A DNA stretch of 64,000 bases from Saccharospirillum sp035704555 (GCA_035704555.1 DASSWT010000226.1:5254-69253), one strand, 5' to 3'. Positions 35,483 through 44,433 are shown, counted from the stretch's first letter. Notes: a model not told the origin generated them from the letters alone. A program made the numbers and translations.

Positions 35483-35935
35483 TCACAGCCAGCGACGCAC
35501 CCGCTGGCAATAGGCGACATAGGCCTGACCATGTTGCTTGTACAGGCGTTCTTCCTCAGGCCGGACAAAAAGCCACTGCAAGGCTACCACAAAGACCGGC
35601 AATACTACCCAGGAAGACAGTGTTCCCACCCAAATCGCCAGGCCCGCCGCAATCATCAGTTGCCCCAGATACATGGGGTTGCGGCTGATCCGGTAAACGC
35701 CACGTTCCACCAGTGGCCCCCGAACCTCGCCAAAATCCACCGAGGCCCCTGCACGTTGCAGTTCCCGGTCAGCAATCAGATTCAGAGCGGCGCCAAACAC
35801 CACGGGAATCAGACCCAGAAAATTCCACGGATACGGAAACAGCAGAGCCAGAGGCTTGATGAAATGCAGTGAAAAGATGGCCAGCATGACCAGAAGACCG
35901 AGCGCCGGGGGTAAAAAAGGCGGCTTGTGAGACAT
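35483..35935 (-). CDS. Isoprenylcysteine carboxyl methyltransferase-like membrane protein
   Basis: 150 residues from the ATG at 35935 (MSHKPPFLPPALGLLVMLAI); the longer frame is not membrane-like and is not supported. It has about four membrane helices. RGPLVERGVYRISRNPMYLGQL (in part) and RPEEERLYKQHGQAYVAYCQRVRRWL (in part) are the ICMT/PEMT-like motifs for S-adenosylmethionine binding. The substrate in bacteria is unknown. It lies between tag and the exporter on one strand. Confidence 0.85.
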   Translation of the reverse strand: MSHKPPFLPPALGLLVMLAIFSLHFIKPLALLFPYPWNFLGLIPVVFGAALNLIADRELQRAGASVDFGEVRGPLVERGVYRISRNPMYLGQLMIAAGLAIWVGTLSSWVVLPVFVVALQWLFVRPEEERLYKQHGQAYVAYCQRVRRWL

Positions 35936-36059
35936 GAAACACCACTTGATTACAGAGTCAAAGCCTGAAAAGGCACGGTTTGGCGTCTTGGTCACGCCTG
36001 AGCAGAACAGACCCCAGTGTAATAGGCCCGGTCTCCAGTTACAGCCGTCGAAAGTCACC

Positions 36060-36680
36060 TTATTGACCGCTTAACTGAAAGGATTCCGCTTCACGCTGGC
36101 ACTCCCGATAGCTGTGACATGAGGTTAGGTGATCCATCACCAGGCCGGTTGCCTGCATAAACGCATAGCAAATGGTTGGCCCGACAAAGTTGAACCCGCG
36201 TTGCTTCAGTGCTTTGGACATAGAGCGGCTTTCATCGGTTTCGGTGGGTATCTGCGCCAGTTCCGACCGGCTATTGATCAGTGGCTTGCCGCCGACAAAG
36301 CCCCACAGAAACCGCGAAAAATCCTCACCGGCATCACGCATGGCGACGTAGGCGCGCGCATTACGGATCACGGATTGAATTTTCAGACGGTTGCGGACAA
36401 TGCCCGGATCGCCCATCAGCCTTTCGACATCCGCCTCGGTAAAGTGAATCAGGGCGTCTGGGTCAAACCCGGCGAACGCCGCTTCGTAGCCCGACTGTTT
36501 GCGCAGTATGGTGATCCAGCTCAAACCGGCCTGTTGCCCGTCCAGACAGAGCTTGGCAAACAATGACTGGCCATCGGCCACCGGGCGACCCCAAACCTCA
36601 TCGTGATACGCCTGATAGAGCGGATCCTGACTACACCATCCACACCGGTTCAGGTCGGTATTGCGATTATCGTCGACCAA
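36060..36680 (-). CDS. tag: 3-methyladenine DNA glycosylase I
   Basis: 206 residues. RCGWCSQDPLYQAYHDEVWG at the N-terminus supplies zinc ligands Cys and His, and HLTSCHSYREC at the C-terminus supplies the others. GLSWITILRKQSGYEAAF is the substrate pocket block. It removes 3-methyladenine from DNA. It follows proB after 155 bases from the likely proB start region on the same strand, and lies upstream of the methyltransferase. Confidence 0.95.
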   Translation of the reverse strand: MVDDNRNTDLNRCGWCSQDPLYQAYHDEVWGRPVADGQSLFAKLCLDGQQAGLSWITILRKQSGYEAAFAGFDPDALIHFTEADVERLMGDPGIVRNRLKIQSVIRNARAYVAMRDAGEDFSRFLWGFVGGKPLINSRSELAQIPTETDESRSMSKALKQRGFNFVGPTICYAFMQATGLVMDHLTSCHSYRECQREAESFQLSGQ

Positions 36681-36701
36681 GCATCATCTCCCTGTGTCTT
36701 T

Positions 36702-37835
36702 TCAAAGCAGAACCAGGTTGTCCCGGTGTACCAGCTCCGGCTCATCCACGAACCCCAGAATTGTCTCAAAGCTTGCCGATGGCTGACGGCACAACCGAAT
36801 GGCGTCGTCGCGGTCGTAATTCACCAGGCCGCGGCCAATGGCAACGCCCTGCTCGGTCACCAGTGAAACACATTCACCGCGCCGGAACATCCCTTTGGCA
36901 TCGGTCACGCCCACCGCCAGCAGGCTCTTGCCCTGTTCGGTCAAGGCGCGCACCGCACCGGCATCGAGCACCAGCTCGCCGCGAGTTTGCAATTGGCCTG
37001 CCAGCCACTGCTTGCGCGCCGCCAGGGGTTCCAGCTCAGGGGTCAGTTGGGTGCCGAGCACCTCGCCCTGACGCAACCGCGTCAGCACATTGTCGTTACG
37101 CCCACCCGCAATCACCGTCACCGCGCCGCTGCGGGAGGCCAGGCTGGCCGCCCTAACCTTGGTCACCATACCGCCGCGACCCAAAGCACCACCACCCGTC
37201 GCCATCTGCCGCAAGGCGGGGTCACTGGCCGAAGCCTGGCTGATCAGACGGGCATCCGGATTAGAGCGTGGATCCGCGCTGTAGAGACCATCCTGATCGG
37301 TCAGCAATATCAACGCATCCGCCTCAACCAGGTTGGCCACCAGGGCACCCAGGGTATCGTTATCGCCAAAGCGAATTTCGTCGGTCACTACGGTGTCGTT
37401 TTCATTGACGATGGGAATCACCGGCAACGGCAACAGCGCGCGCAGAGTACTGCGGGCATTCAGATAACGACGCCGGTCGGACAGGTCTTCATGCGTCAGC
37501 AGGATTTGGGCGGTATGTAACTGGTGGTGCTGAAACATATCTTCATAGGTTTGCACCAGCTTGGTCTGCCCGACCGCGGCCGCCGCCTGCAACAACTCCA
37601 TCGACTCCGGTCGCTGGCTCCAGCCAAGGCGGTGCATCCCAGCCGCCACCGCGCCTGAAGACACCAGAATCAACTCAACGCCACTGGCCCGCAGCGCCGC
37701 CATCTGGTCGACCCACTGGCGAATGCGAACCACATCGAGGCCACGACCGTCATCGGTCAGCAATGCCGACCCGATCTTAACCACCCAACGCTGCCCTGCC
37801 GTAATGGCCGGATGCCTAACCACGCCTTCAGACAC
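36702..37835 (-). CDS. proB: Glutamate 5-kinase
   Basis: 377 residues from the GTG at 37835, preferred because GAAGGA lies 7 bases upstream; a TTG six codons earlier is also in frame. The kinase domain has VVKIGSALLTDDG, LILVSSGAVAAGM and VIPIVNENDTV. The C-terminal PUA domain (about 290-365) ends the protein. It makes glutamyl-5-phosphate, the first step of proline synthesis. It follows obg on the same strand, which is a common gammaproteobacterial order. Confidence 0.95.
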   Translation of the reverse strand: MSEGVVRHPAITAGQRWVVKIGSALLTDDGRGLDVVRIRQWVDQMAALRASGVELILVSSGAVAAGMHRLGWSQRPESMELLQAAAAVGQTKLVQTYEDMFQHHQLHTAQILLTHEDLSDRRRYLNARSTLRALLPLPVIPIVNENDTVVTDEIRFGDNDTLGALVANLVEADALILLTDQDGLYSADPRSNPDARLISQASASDPALRQMATGGGALGRGGMVTKVRAASLASRSGAVTVIAGGRNDNVLTRLRQGEVLGTQLTPELEPLAARKQWLAGQLQTRGELVLDAGAVRALTEQGKSLLAVGVTDAKGMFRRGECVSLVTEQGVAIGRGLVNYDRDDAIRLCRQPSASFETILGFVDEPELVHRDNLVLL

Positions 37836-37883
37836 ACCTGTATCCTTCTTCAATGTTGCGACCTACCAAGCTGACCAAATGGA

Positions 37884-39086
37884 TCAGGGTGTGTAGATCA
37901 CCTCGACGTCATAATCATCATCGTCGTCATCGTAATCGTCATCATCGGCCTGCTCGGCCTTGCGCTTGCTGCGCCGGCGCTCAGCCAATGTTTGAATGCG
38001 CTCACGCGCCTCACGTTCGACCTGATCACGATGCTCGGTATCGGCTTCCAGCAAATCAGGATCAGCCGCCAGCGCCGCGCGGTGCTCTTCAAGCCAGTTC
38101 ATCAGATCCCGCACCAGAGGCTGGGTGCCCTCGGCAGAGATGGCCGAAATTACATAAACCGGGCCTTCCCAGTCGAGGGCCGACACCACTGAATCCACCA
38201 GCGCCTGGCGCTCATCCTCGGGCACCATATCGATCTTGTTCAGCACCAGCCAGCGTTCACGCTGCGCCAGCGACGGGCTGAACTGCTCCAGCTCGTTAAC
38301 GATGGCAACGGCGTTTTCGGCCGGTGTCGAGTCATCAAAGGGATACATATCGACCAGGTGCAACAACACCCGGGTACGCACCAGATGCTTCAGAAAGCGA
38401 ATGCCGAGCCCGGCACCATCGGACGCACCGGCGATCAACCCCGGAATATCAGCCATCACGAAAGAACGCAACGCATCCACCCGTACCACGCCCAGGTTGG
38501 GCACCATGGTGGTAAAGGGGTAATCAGCCACTTTCGGCTTGGCGGCACTGACCGCACGAATCAGCGTCGACTTGCCGGCGTTGGGCAAGCCCAGCAAGCC
38601 AACATCAGCCAGCACCTTCAATTCCAGACGCAGGTTACGGCTTTCGCCGGGTGAGCCCTTGGTAAACTGACGCGGCGCCCGGTTGGTACTGGATTTGAAA
38701 CGGGTGTTACCAACACCGCGATGGCCACCCTGAGCAACCTTGACGGTATCACCCGCCTGGCGCAGGTCGGCCAGCACTTCCTCGGTATCGGCATCGATCA
38801 GCGTAGTACCGACCGGCACCACCAGCGTCACATCGGCGCCTTTATGACCGGTCATATCCCGGCCCTTACCACCTTCGCCATTTTCAGCGTTGTAACGGCG
38901 CACAAAGCGGTAATCGATCAGTGTATTCACGTTCTCATCGGCGCGAACAAACACACTGCCACCGTGACCACCATCGCCACCATCCGGGCCGCCTTTCTCA
39001 ACATACTTTTCCCGCCGGAAGCTGACACAGCCATTGCCGCCTTTGCCGGCTTCCACGGTAATTGTGGCTTCGTCTACGAACTTCAT
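37884..39086 (-). CDS. obg: GTPase Obg/CgtA
   Basis: 400 residues. The glycine-rich Obg fold opens with MKFVDEATITVEAGKGGNGC and GGPDGGDGGHGGSVFV. The GTPase domain has GLPNAGKSTLI (G1), DIPGLI (G3) and NKIDM (G4). The tail is strongly acidic (DDDDYDDDDDD), as in related species. It is an essential 50S assembly and stress GTPase. It is downstream of rplU-rpmA, with palindromes C and D in between; C is in sense orientation 143 bases upstream. Confidence 0.97.
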   Translation of the reverse strand: MKFVDEATITVEAGKGGNGCVSFRREKYVEKGGPDGGDGGHGGSVFVRADENVNTLIDYRFVRRYNAENGEGGKGRDMTGHKGADVTLVVPVGTTLIDADTEEVLADLRQAGDTVKVAQGGHRGVGNTRFKSSTNRAPRQFTKGSPGESRNLRLELKVLADVGLLGLPNAGKSTLIRAVSAAKPKVADYPFTTMVPNLGVVRVDALRSFVMADIPGLIAGASDGAGLGIRFLKHLVRTRVLLHLVDMYPFDDSTPAENAVAIVNELEQFSPSLAQRERWLVLNKIDMVPEDERQALVDSVVSALDWEGPVYVISAISAEGTQPLVRDLMNWLEEHRAALAADPDLLEADTEHRDQVEREARERIQTLAERRRSKRKAEQADDDDYDDDDDDYDVEVIYTP

Positions 39087-39228
39087 CTGATCAGCCTCTG
39101 GGGAATAAAGGCCAGCTCACCTGAACCGGCCCCAAAAATTGGGTTGTTTGCTCGGCGGCTTTTGCCACGAAGCGTCAATATAGCATTTGTACTAACCACG
39201 ATGGCGCTTGATACCCAAGCCTGGAGTC

Positions 39229-39420
39229 AGAACTCAAGTTTCGGAGTTCGGGTTGCCTTTGAGGCATTGGCCCGCGCCGGATACCGGGTGTACCCCTGTG
39301 GGGTCGGCGTAAATCCATCCATGGAGCCTAGACCGCAGCATCCATGCTGCGGACTCCCCCACAGAGGCACACCCGGCACCCGCCGCTCGTCACCTCAGCG
39401 AACTCCGAAACTTGAGTTCT
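39229..39420 (-). repeat. Palindromic element copy C (complete)
   Basis: The outer arms 39229-39250 and 39399-39420 are a perfect 22-bp inverted repeat containing CTCAAGTTTCGGAGTTCG. The inner arms 39284-39303 and 39357-39376 pair with mismatches that are all G-U on the minus strand. The minus-strand core is CCGCAGCATGGATGCTGCGG, TCTAGGC, TCCATGGATGGA, TTTACGCCGAC. The second hairpin has U-A where other copies have C-G. Total length is 192 bp. It is sense towards obg. Confidence 0.93.
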
Positions 39421-39462
39421 AAATTTGCACCTGTGGCCGAAGCAACAACGACAACAAGTACC

Positions 39463-39637
39463 GGTGGCTGGGTAGGCCTGTCCGGGGTAGTCTGAGGCAT
39501 GGACTAAAACGCCAGGAGCGTTTTAGCACGAGCAACAGCGAGCCCGAAGGGTGAATCCCATGGACGGGATTCATATCCCGAAGCCTAGGCCCCATGGACG
39601 GGTTAACGCCGGCCCCGGATAGGCCTACCCGACCGCC
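39463..39637 (+). repeat. Palindromic element copy D with insertion in hairpin 1
   Basis: The arms 39463-39487 and 39613-39637 pair with four mismatches, three of them G-U on the plus strand. The plus-strand core ends CCTAGGCC, CCATGGACGGG, TTAACGCCGGC. Compared with copy F, hairpin 1 (GAGGCATGGA...) carries about 74 extra bases at its apex, including the hairpins CTAAAACGC/GCGTTTTAG (39504-39526) and TGAATCCC/GGGATTCA around ATGGAC (39552-39573). No outer repeat was found. It is antisense to the rpmA-obg transcript. Confidence 0.85.
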
Positions 39638-39676
39638 TGCACGCTTTCTGCCACTGAACACCATAAAGCCACCCAT

Positions 39677-39704
39677 AAAAAAAGCCCTGCAAGGCAGGGC
39701 TTTT
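39677..39704 (-). terminator. Intrinsic terminator after rplU-rpmA
   Basis: AAGCCCTGC and GCAGGGCTT pair around a 3-base loop and are followed on the minus strand by TTTTTTT. It lies 22 bases after the rpmA stop and separates the ribosomal genes from obg. Confidence 0.88.
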
Positions 39705-39725
39705 CAGAGTGTGTCAAAGTGCCAA

Positions 39726-39980
39726 TCAGGCAACGATGTTCACAAACTTGCGGCTATGCTCGCCCTTGGTAACAAATTCGACCTTGCCGTCTGCCTTGGC
39801 AAACAGGGTGTGGTCTTTACCGATACCGACGTTGGTGCCAGCGTGAAAACGGGTACCGCGCTGACGAATGATGATGGAACCGGCTGTGACAGTCTGACCA
39901 CCGAAGGCTTTCACGCCAAGGCGTTTGCTCTCGGAATCGCGACCGTTACGAGTACTACCACCTGCTTTCTTGTGAGCCAT
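39726..39980 (-). CDS. rpmA: 50S ribosomal protein L27
   Basis: 84 residues. MAHKKAGGSTRNGRDSESKR is the conserved N-terminus that reaches the peptidyl transferase centre, followed by RLGVKAFGGQ and GSIIIRQRGT. It lies 12 bases after rplU and ends at a strong terminator. Confidence 0.99.
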   Translation of the reverse strand: MAHKKAGGSTRNGRDSESKRLGVKAFGGQTVTAGSIIIRQRGTRFHAGTNVGIGKDHTLFAKADGKVEFVTKGEHSRKFVNIVA

Positions 39981-39992
39981 GGTTTCTCTCCG

Positions 39993-40304
39993 TTATGCTG
40001 AAATACCAGTGATTTTAACTTCAGTGAACCACTGACGGTGGCCCATTTGCTTCATGTGGTGCTTACGACGCTTGAACTTCAGGATCTTCACCTTCTTGTG
40101 ACGACCATGAGCAACCACCTCGGCAGTTACCTTGGCACCCGCAACAACCGGCGCGCCAATGTTCACTTTTTCACCGTTAACCACCAACAGGATTTTATCA
40201 AAATCAATGCTAGCACCGGTCTCGGCTTCAATTTTTTCCAGCTTCAGCGTCTCGCCTTCGCTGACGCGGTACTGCTTGCCACCACTTACGATTACAGCGT
40301 ACAT
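39993..40304 (-). CDS. rplU: 50S ribosomal protein L21
   Basis: 103 residues from the ATG at 40304 (MYAVIVSGGKQYRVSEGETL), which has GGAGAGA just upstream and the family length; a second ATG 12 bases earlier is unlikely. KRRKHHMKQMGHRQ is the basic C-terminal block. It is the first gene of rplU-rpmA. The promoter lies in the 258 bases shared with divergent ispB. Confidence 0.98.
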   Translation of the reverse strand: MYAVIVSGGKQYRVSEGETLKLEKIEAETGASIDFDKILLVVNGEKVNIGAPVVAGAKVTAEVVAHGRHKKVKILKFKRRKHHMKQMGHRQWFTEVKITGISA

Positions 40305-40500
40305 GTATCTCTCCAATGATTAAAACCAATCCGACCCGCAGCGATTCATTACTTAACCTGTGTCTAAAGGCAACGCCTACGCTGGGAGCACCCTATAACA
40401 GGGAATGAAGCAGGTCGATCAGGGCGCGCAATAATACGGATTTCCAGACCCGGAAGCAACCCCTCAGCGTCGTCTGAACGCTCGCCCCGGCTCCCGGTTC

Positions 40501-40529
40501 TTGACACGACGGCAGGGGCTACCTAGCAT
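40501..40529 (+). promoter_or_regulatory. Probable sigma-70 promoter of ispB
   Basis: A perfect TTGACA (40501-40506) and TAGCAT (40524-40529) are 17 bases apart. The ispB ATG lies 34 bases downstream of the -10. Confidence 0.65.
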
Positions 40530-40562
40530 CGCCCGCTGACGTTCACCACAAAGACCCCCCGC

Positions 40563-41531
40563 ATGGATCAAAAAGCTGTTTTTGCCACCGTCAGTCAGGA
40601 ATTCGAGGCGGTCAACCAGACCATTCTGTCACAGCTGGAATCCCGGGTGCCGCTGGTGGAAAAGATTGCTGACTACATTGTCAGCAGCGGTGGCAAGCGG
40701 CAGCGTCCCCTGCTGACGCTGCTGGCTGCGGGAGTCAGCGGGGGCATAGAAACCCGCCATTACCAGCTGGCAACCGTCATCGAGTTTCTGCATACCGCCA
40801 CCCTGCTGCATGACGACGTGGTCGACACCTCCGACTTGCGCCGTGGCCGGCCGACAGCGAACGCGCGCTGGGGCAACGCCCCCAGCGTGCTGGTCGGTGA
40901 CTTTTTATACGCCCGGGCCTTTGAATTGCTAGTCGATATCGGCGCCATGCCGGTGATGAACCGCCTCGCGGTGGCAACCCGCACCATTGCCGAAGGCGAG
41001 GTGCTGCAGCTGATGAACGTGCGCAACCCGGATGCGACCGAAGCCCAGTATATGGACGTGATCAAAGGCAAGACCGCCATCCTGTTTCAGGCATCCAGCG
41101 AGACGGCCGCCCTGATCAACCAGCAATCTGAAGCCAATACGGAAAAACTGGCAGCCTATGGGCTGAACCTGGGGCTCGCCTTTCAGCTCATCGACGATGT
41201 ACTGGATTACGATGGCAATACCGAAACACTGGGCAAGAACGTCGGCGACGATCTGGCGGAAGGCAAACCCACTCTGCCGCTGATCCATGCCATGCAGAAC
41301 GCCAGTCCCGATGAAGCCCAGCTGATTCGCCAGGCGATCCGCAAAGGAGGGTTGGAGAATCTTGATGCCATCCTCGACATCGTGCACCGCTGTGGTTCCA
41401 TCGGCTATGTTCGAGACAAGGCGCTGGAGCATGCCGCCATAGCACGTGAGCAACTGGGTGATTTTGAGGACTCGGTGTACAAAACGGCGCTGTTGAGTCT
41501 GACTGAGATCGCCGTTCAACGCGATTCTTGA
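40563..41531 (+). CDS. ispB: Octaprenyl diphosphate synthase
   Basis: 322 residues. The first aspartate-rich motif is LLHDDVVDTSDLRRG, the second is LIDDVLDYDGNTETLGKNVGDD (in part). GKRQRPLLTLLA is the chain-length region's substrate-binding lead. It makes the ubiquinone side-chain precursor. It is divergent from rplU-rpmA, as in E. coli. Exact chain length cannot be read from sequence. Confidence 0.95.
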   Translation: MDQKAVFATVSQEFEAVNQTILSQLESRVPLVEKIADYIVSSGGKRQRPLLTLLAAGVSGGIETRHYQLATVIEFLHTATLLHDDVVDTSDLRRGRPTANARWGNAPSVLVGDFLYARAFELLVDIGAMPVMNRLAVATRTIAEGEVLQLMNVRNPDATEAQYMDVIKGKTAILFQASSETAALINQQSEANTEKLAAYGLNLGLAFQLIDDVLDYDGNTETLGKNVGDDLAEGKPTLPLIHAMQNASPDEAQLIRQAIRKGGLENLDAILDIVHRCGSIGYVRDKALEHAAIAREQLGDFEDSVYKTALLSLTEIAVQRDS

Positions 41532-41535
41532 TCCA

Positions 41536-41553
41536 ACCCGGGCACTGGCCCGG
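41536..41553. terminator. Hairpin between convergent ispB and PilZ gene
   Basis: CCCGGGC and GCCCGGG pair around ACTG, directly after the ispB stop. There is no T-run, so it is at best a weak terminator. Confidence 0.4.
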
Positions 41554-41563
41554 GCAGATAATC

Positions 41564-42229
41564 CTAGCGTTCAGCACCCCGGGCGATCTGAGCATTCACA
41601 AAGGCCTGAAGTGCCAGAAAATCCATATCTGAGACAAAGTTAAACTCAATGCCGTAGGCGGCCATGCTGTTGCTGAGTTCGAACTTATCGAGCTCAGCCC
41701 GGATCCGGCTTTCTATGGTAATCACCCGGGTCACATGGCCCACCGTTACCTTGCCGGTCAACAGCAGGGTATCCCCGGTTTCACCACAAGGCTGCAAGGT
41801 TTCCAGGCGCGCACCGGTTGTCGACAGATCTACAATGGCGCCGAAGGCCCGCTCCTGGCCGGGCTGACTCTGGTTAACCACCGATACCTGCACGTTTGCC
41901 AGCACCCGTTCCGCCTTGCGGATCTCCCCGGCCTCGACCCGGTTTGGCCAGGCCAGATGCAGATAGGCCGTGGGGATGGAGCACAGGTGCTGTACCTGTG
42001 TACGAAAGGCACAGGCGTTCTTGTTGGCGAAGAACCGCAGAATAACCGGCTGCTCCTTACGCACCAGCAAGGTACGGCCATCACCGACCACCGGCGTAGT
42101 CACCAGCACTGACCGGCCCTGAATATGACCGATAAGCTGGCAATTGTATCGCTTCTCGTCACCGGCGATTTCCAGCTTCATACCAAGGCCGACGGGCAGC
42201 CTCAACGAGGGGTAATCTACACTGGCCAT
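41564..42229 (-). CDS. PilZ domain protein, YcgR-like
   Basis: About 221 residues from the ATG at 42229, which has GAAGGA at a good distance; a start at 42301 would add 24 residues and touch the upstream gene. An N-terminal YcgR-like domain (LRLPVGLGMKLEIAGDEKRY) precedes the PilZ domain with RKAER (the RxxxR motif) and DLSTTGARLE (DxSxxG motif). Both cyclic di-GMP binding motifs are intact. It probably modulates motility or surface behaviour. It is the last gene of a minus-strand group with the unknown protein and the RmlD-like protein. Confidence 0.87.
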   Translation of the reverse strand: MASVDYPSLRLPVGLGMKLEIAGDEKRYNCQLIGHIQGRSVLVTTPVVGDGRTLLVRKEQPVILRFFANKNACAFRTQVQHLCSIPTAYLHLAWPNRVEAGEIRKAERVLANVQVSVVNQSQPGQERAFGAIVDLSTTGARLETLQPCGETGDTLLLTGKVTVGHVTRVITIESRIRAELDKFELSNSMAAYGIEFNFVSDMDFLALQAFVNAQIARGAER

Positions 42230-42301
42230 GGCCAGACATCCTTCAATAAGACCGACAGTAACAGACTGGCAATAGTCCGCAGCCGGTTCAGTTTCCACCA
42301 T

Positions 42302-43510
42302 CTACGTCCCACTGAAATACAACTGCTCACGCGTTGAATCAATGAGTTCGCGCAATTGTCGCTCGGTCAGTGCCGCACCATTTGACAGCCAGGGCTCCCA
42401 GAAAGAACGCGCCGGCATTAAACGGTCATCGGTCGCGGGCCGAAAATCTTTACGGTCCTGTGCGTCGATTCGCCGCAAATACCCCAGCATTTCCAGCCCG
42501 GCGACGTTGGCAACCATATCCTCAGCACTGAAACCAGAGCTGCGCGTTTCGGCATCCGACCACTCTTTGTAGATGGTCAGTTCCAGTGCCGCATCCGGGT
42601 TCATTTGCGTACCCAGCCACATGGCCAGGGTAAAATGCCGTGCCAGATCATAGCGGCCATGCAACGTCAGGCGCTGGCCGGAAAGTTTGGGTAAATCGAC
42701 GCCAGGCCGCATGCCCGACACCGACCCCAGTGTCGCATAGGAGAGCGCACCAAACACAGCACTGCCATCCTGCTCAAAATCCAGGCCGGGGCGCTGAACC
42801 AGAGCGGTCAGAACATCCCGCAGCGGAATCCGTTGGCGGCCATCGGCGGCGAAAAAGTCATTGATCCACTTTACCTCCTCAACCAAGCGCTCCCGCTGCC
42901 CGGTGTCTGACCAGAAAGGCGCGAAGTCCATCATCCAGCCCGACAACTCCGGATCATTCCACTTGGTTGAAAACCGTAGGTTTCCATCGCCCAGCTCCAC
43001 CACCGGGTTCAACGTCTGCCACAGCTGCTCGGCATCTCGCACGGCAGGCAGCTCTGCCAATCGTGCATTTAACCAGCTTACCGCCCAGCCCGGCATCGTC
43101 ACACCGCTCACCCACAAACGCTGCAGGCTGAATGGCTCACCGGGCGTCCAGGTCAGTCGCAGTGGCAAAAAGCGGTCCAGTATCCGTATCGGGTACCAGG
43201 CTTCCAGTTGCAGTTCCTCTGGTGTGATACGTGCCCTGAATTGCGTGTGGGTCAGCGCCGGCTGGGTAGACGCCAGCAGGATAGCCAGTTTCTGCACATC
43301 GTCTTGCTGCACTGTCAGCGAGACCGACTGCCCGGGTTCCAGCCGCGCAGGATGATACTCATCCAGCCACTGACGATATTTGCTCAGATCAGAAAAAGGA
43401 ATGATCGTTCGGGGTGCGCTGTCACCCGGGACCGTCACCGACCAGACAAAAAGTACCAGCGCCAGTACCAGGATGATCACCGCCAGAGCCAGGCGCCGCA
43501 TCCAGATCAC
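42302..43510 (-). CDS. Hypothetical protein with N-terminal membrane anchor
   Basis: 402 residues. A single membrane helix (about 5-26, LALAVIILVLALVLFVWS) is followed by a large soluble part, probably periplasmic. The C-terminal half has GLDFEQDGSAVFGALSYATL and LHGRYDLARHFTLAMWLGTQMN. I do not recognise a family. Its start overlaps the stop of the RmlD-like gene by 4 bases, and the PilZ gene follows, so the three probably form an operon. Its relation to cyclic di-GMP or envelope functions is only a guess from context. Confidence 0.75.
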   Translation of the reverse strand: MIWMRRLALAVIILVLALVLFVWSVTVPGDSAPRTIIPFSDLSKYRQWLDEYHPARLEPGQSVSLTVQQDDVQKLAILLASTQPALTHTQFRARITPEELQLEAWYPIRILDRFLPLRLTWTPGEPFSLQRLWVSGVTMPGWAVSWLNARLAELPAVRDAEQLWQTLNPVVELGDGNLRFSTKWNDPELSGWMMDFAPFWSDTGQRERLVEEVKWINDFFAADGRQRIPLRDVLTALVQRPGLDFEQDGSAVFGALSYATLGSVSGMRPGVDLPKLSGQRLTLHGRYDLARHFTLAMWLGTQMNPDAALELTIYKEWSDAETRSSGFSAEDMVANVAGLEMLGYLRRIDAQDRKDFRPATDDRLMPARSFWEPWLSNGAALTERQLRELIDSTREQLYFSGT

Positions 43511-44421
43511 GAAGGCACCTCGGTATCGGATGGCTCCACCGGAGGTTCAAAACTGAGTTTCAGTGCGTCCTGGACACCACGCCGCCAGGGCAGTTGTTTG
43601 ATGCCAAAGGTGGCCAGAATTTTCTTGGTACTCAGTTCCAGGTTCTGTGGTTTCAGGCTCTCGTCCTGGCCCGGTGGATAAATAGCTTCGACCGACTCGA
43701 CTTCAACATCAATGCAGGATTTTGCCGCCTTAACGATGGCTTCGGCGAAAATGTGCCAGTGGGTCACATCGCTGCCGGCATAGTGGTAAGTCCCCCACAA
43801 CGGCGGCTCCACATCACAGTCAACCTGCTCCAGCATGGCTATCATCACCCGCGCCAGATCCGCTGCAGCCGTGGGACAGCCTCGCTGGGTATCTACAACC
43901 CGGATGACATCGTGCTGTTGCGCCTCAGCCACAATATGGGTCAGAAAATTAGGGCCGTCGGCACTAAACACCCAGGAAGAGCGCAGAATCAAATGGCGTT
44001 CGCAATGATCGCGCACGGCTTGTTCCGCCAACAGAAAATCACGGCCAGCCGAGGTTACCGGATGCATCGTATCCTGTTCGGCATAAGCCGTGGCCTTGCT
44101 CCCATCAAAGACCTGCTCGCTCGACACCTGCAGCAAGGGGATGCCAGCCTGCTGACAGGCCCCTGCAAGCACTGCGACACCCTGGTCCATCAGGTGCGGC
44201 CAGCGGGAGTCAACCGTAATGTTAGGCATCAGGTCATTGTGCACATAGGCATTGATGACGTAATCGGGGCGGTGTTCTTTAAGCAGTGCAGCCACGGCCA
44301 CGGCATCGGTCAGATCCAGCTGGGCATCGGGAACCAGCACGGCCTGGATATTCCGGGCCGCCACGAGCCGGCCCAGCGCACGCGCCAGTTGCCCCTCGGC
44401 GTCAGTAACCAGTAATTTCAC
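43507..44421 (-). CDS. RmlD-like NAD-binding protein with altered active site
   Basis: 304 residues with the fold of dTDP-4-dehydrorhamnose reductase: MKLLVTDAEGQLARALG, then DYVINAYVHND, LLQVSSEQVFDGSKATAYAE and HLILRSSWVFS. The usual GxxGxxG is reduced to DAEGQLA, and the catalytic YxxxK (YGKTK in relatives) reads SAGRDF, without Tyr or Lys. Reductase activity is therefore doubtful. No dTDP-rhamnose genes are near. It lies 12 bases after ssb on the same strand and overlaps the unknown membrane-anchored gene. Confidence 0.8.
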   Translation of the reverse strand: MKLLVTDAEGQLARALGRLVAARNIQAVLVPDAQLDLTDAVAVAALLKEHRPDYVINAYVHNDLMPNITVDSRWPHLMDQGVAVLAGACQQAGIPLLQVSSEQVFDGSKATAYAEQDTMHPVTSAGRDFLLAEQAVRDHCERHLILRSSWVFSADGPNFLTHIVAEAQQHDVIRVVDTQRGCPTAAADLARVMIAMLEQVDCDVEPPLWGTYHYAGSDVTHWHIFAEAIVKAAKSCIDVEVESVEAIYPPGQDESLKPQNLELSTKKILATFGIKQLPWRRGVQDALKLSFEPPVEPSDTEVPS

Positions 44422-44433
44422 CCTGATAAAGCC

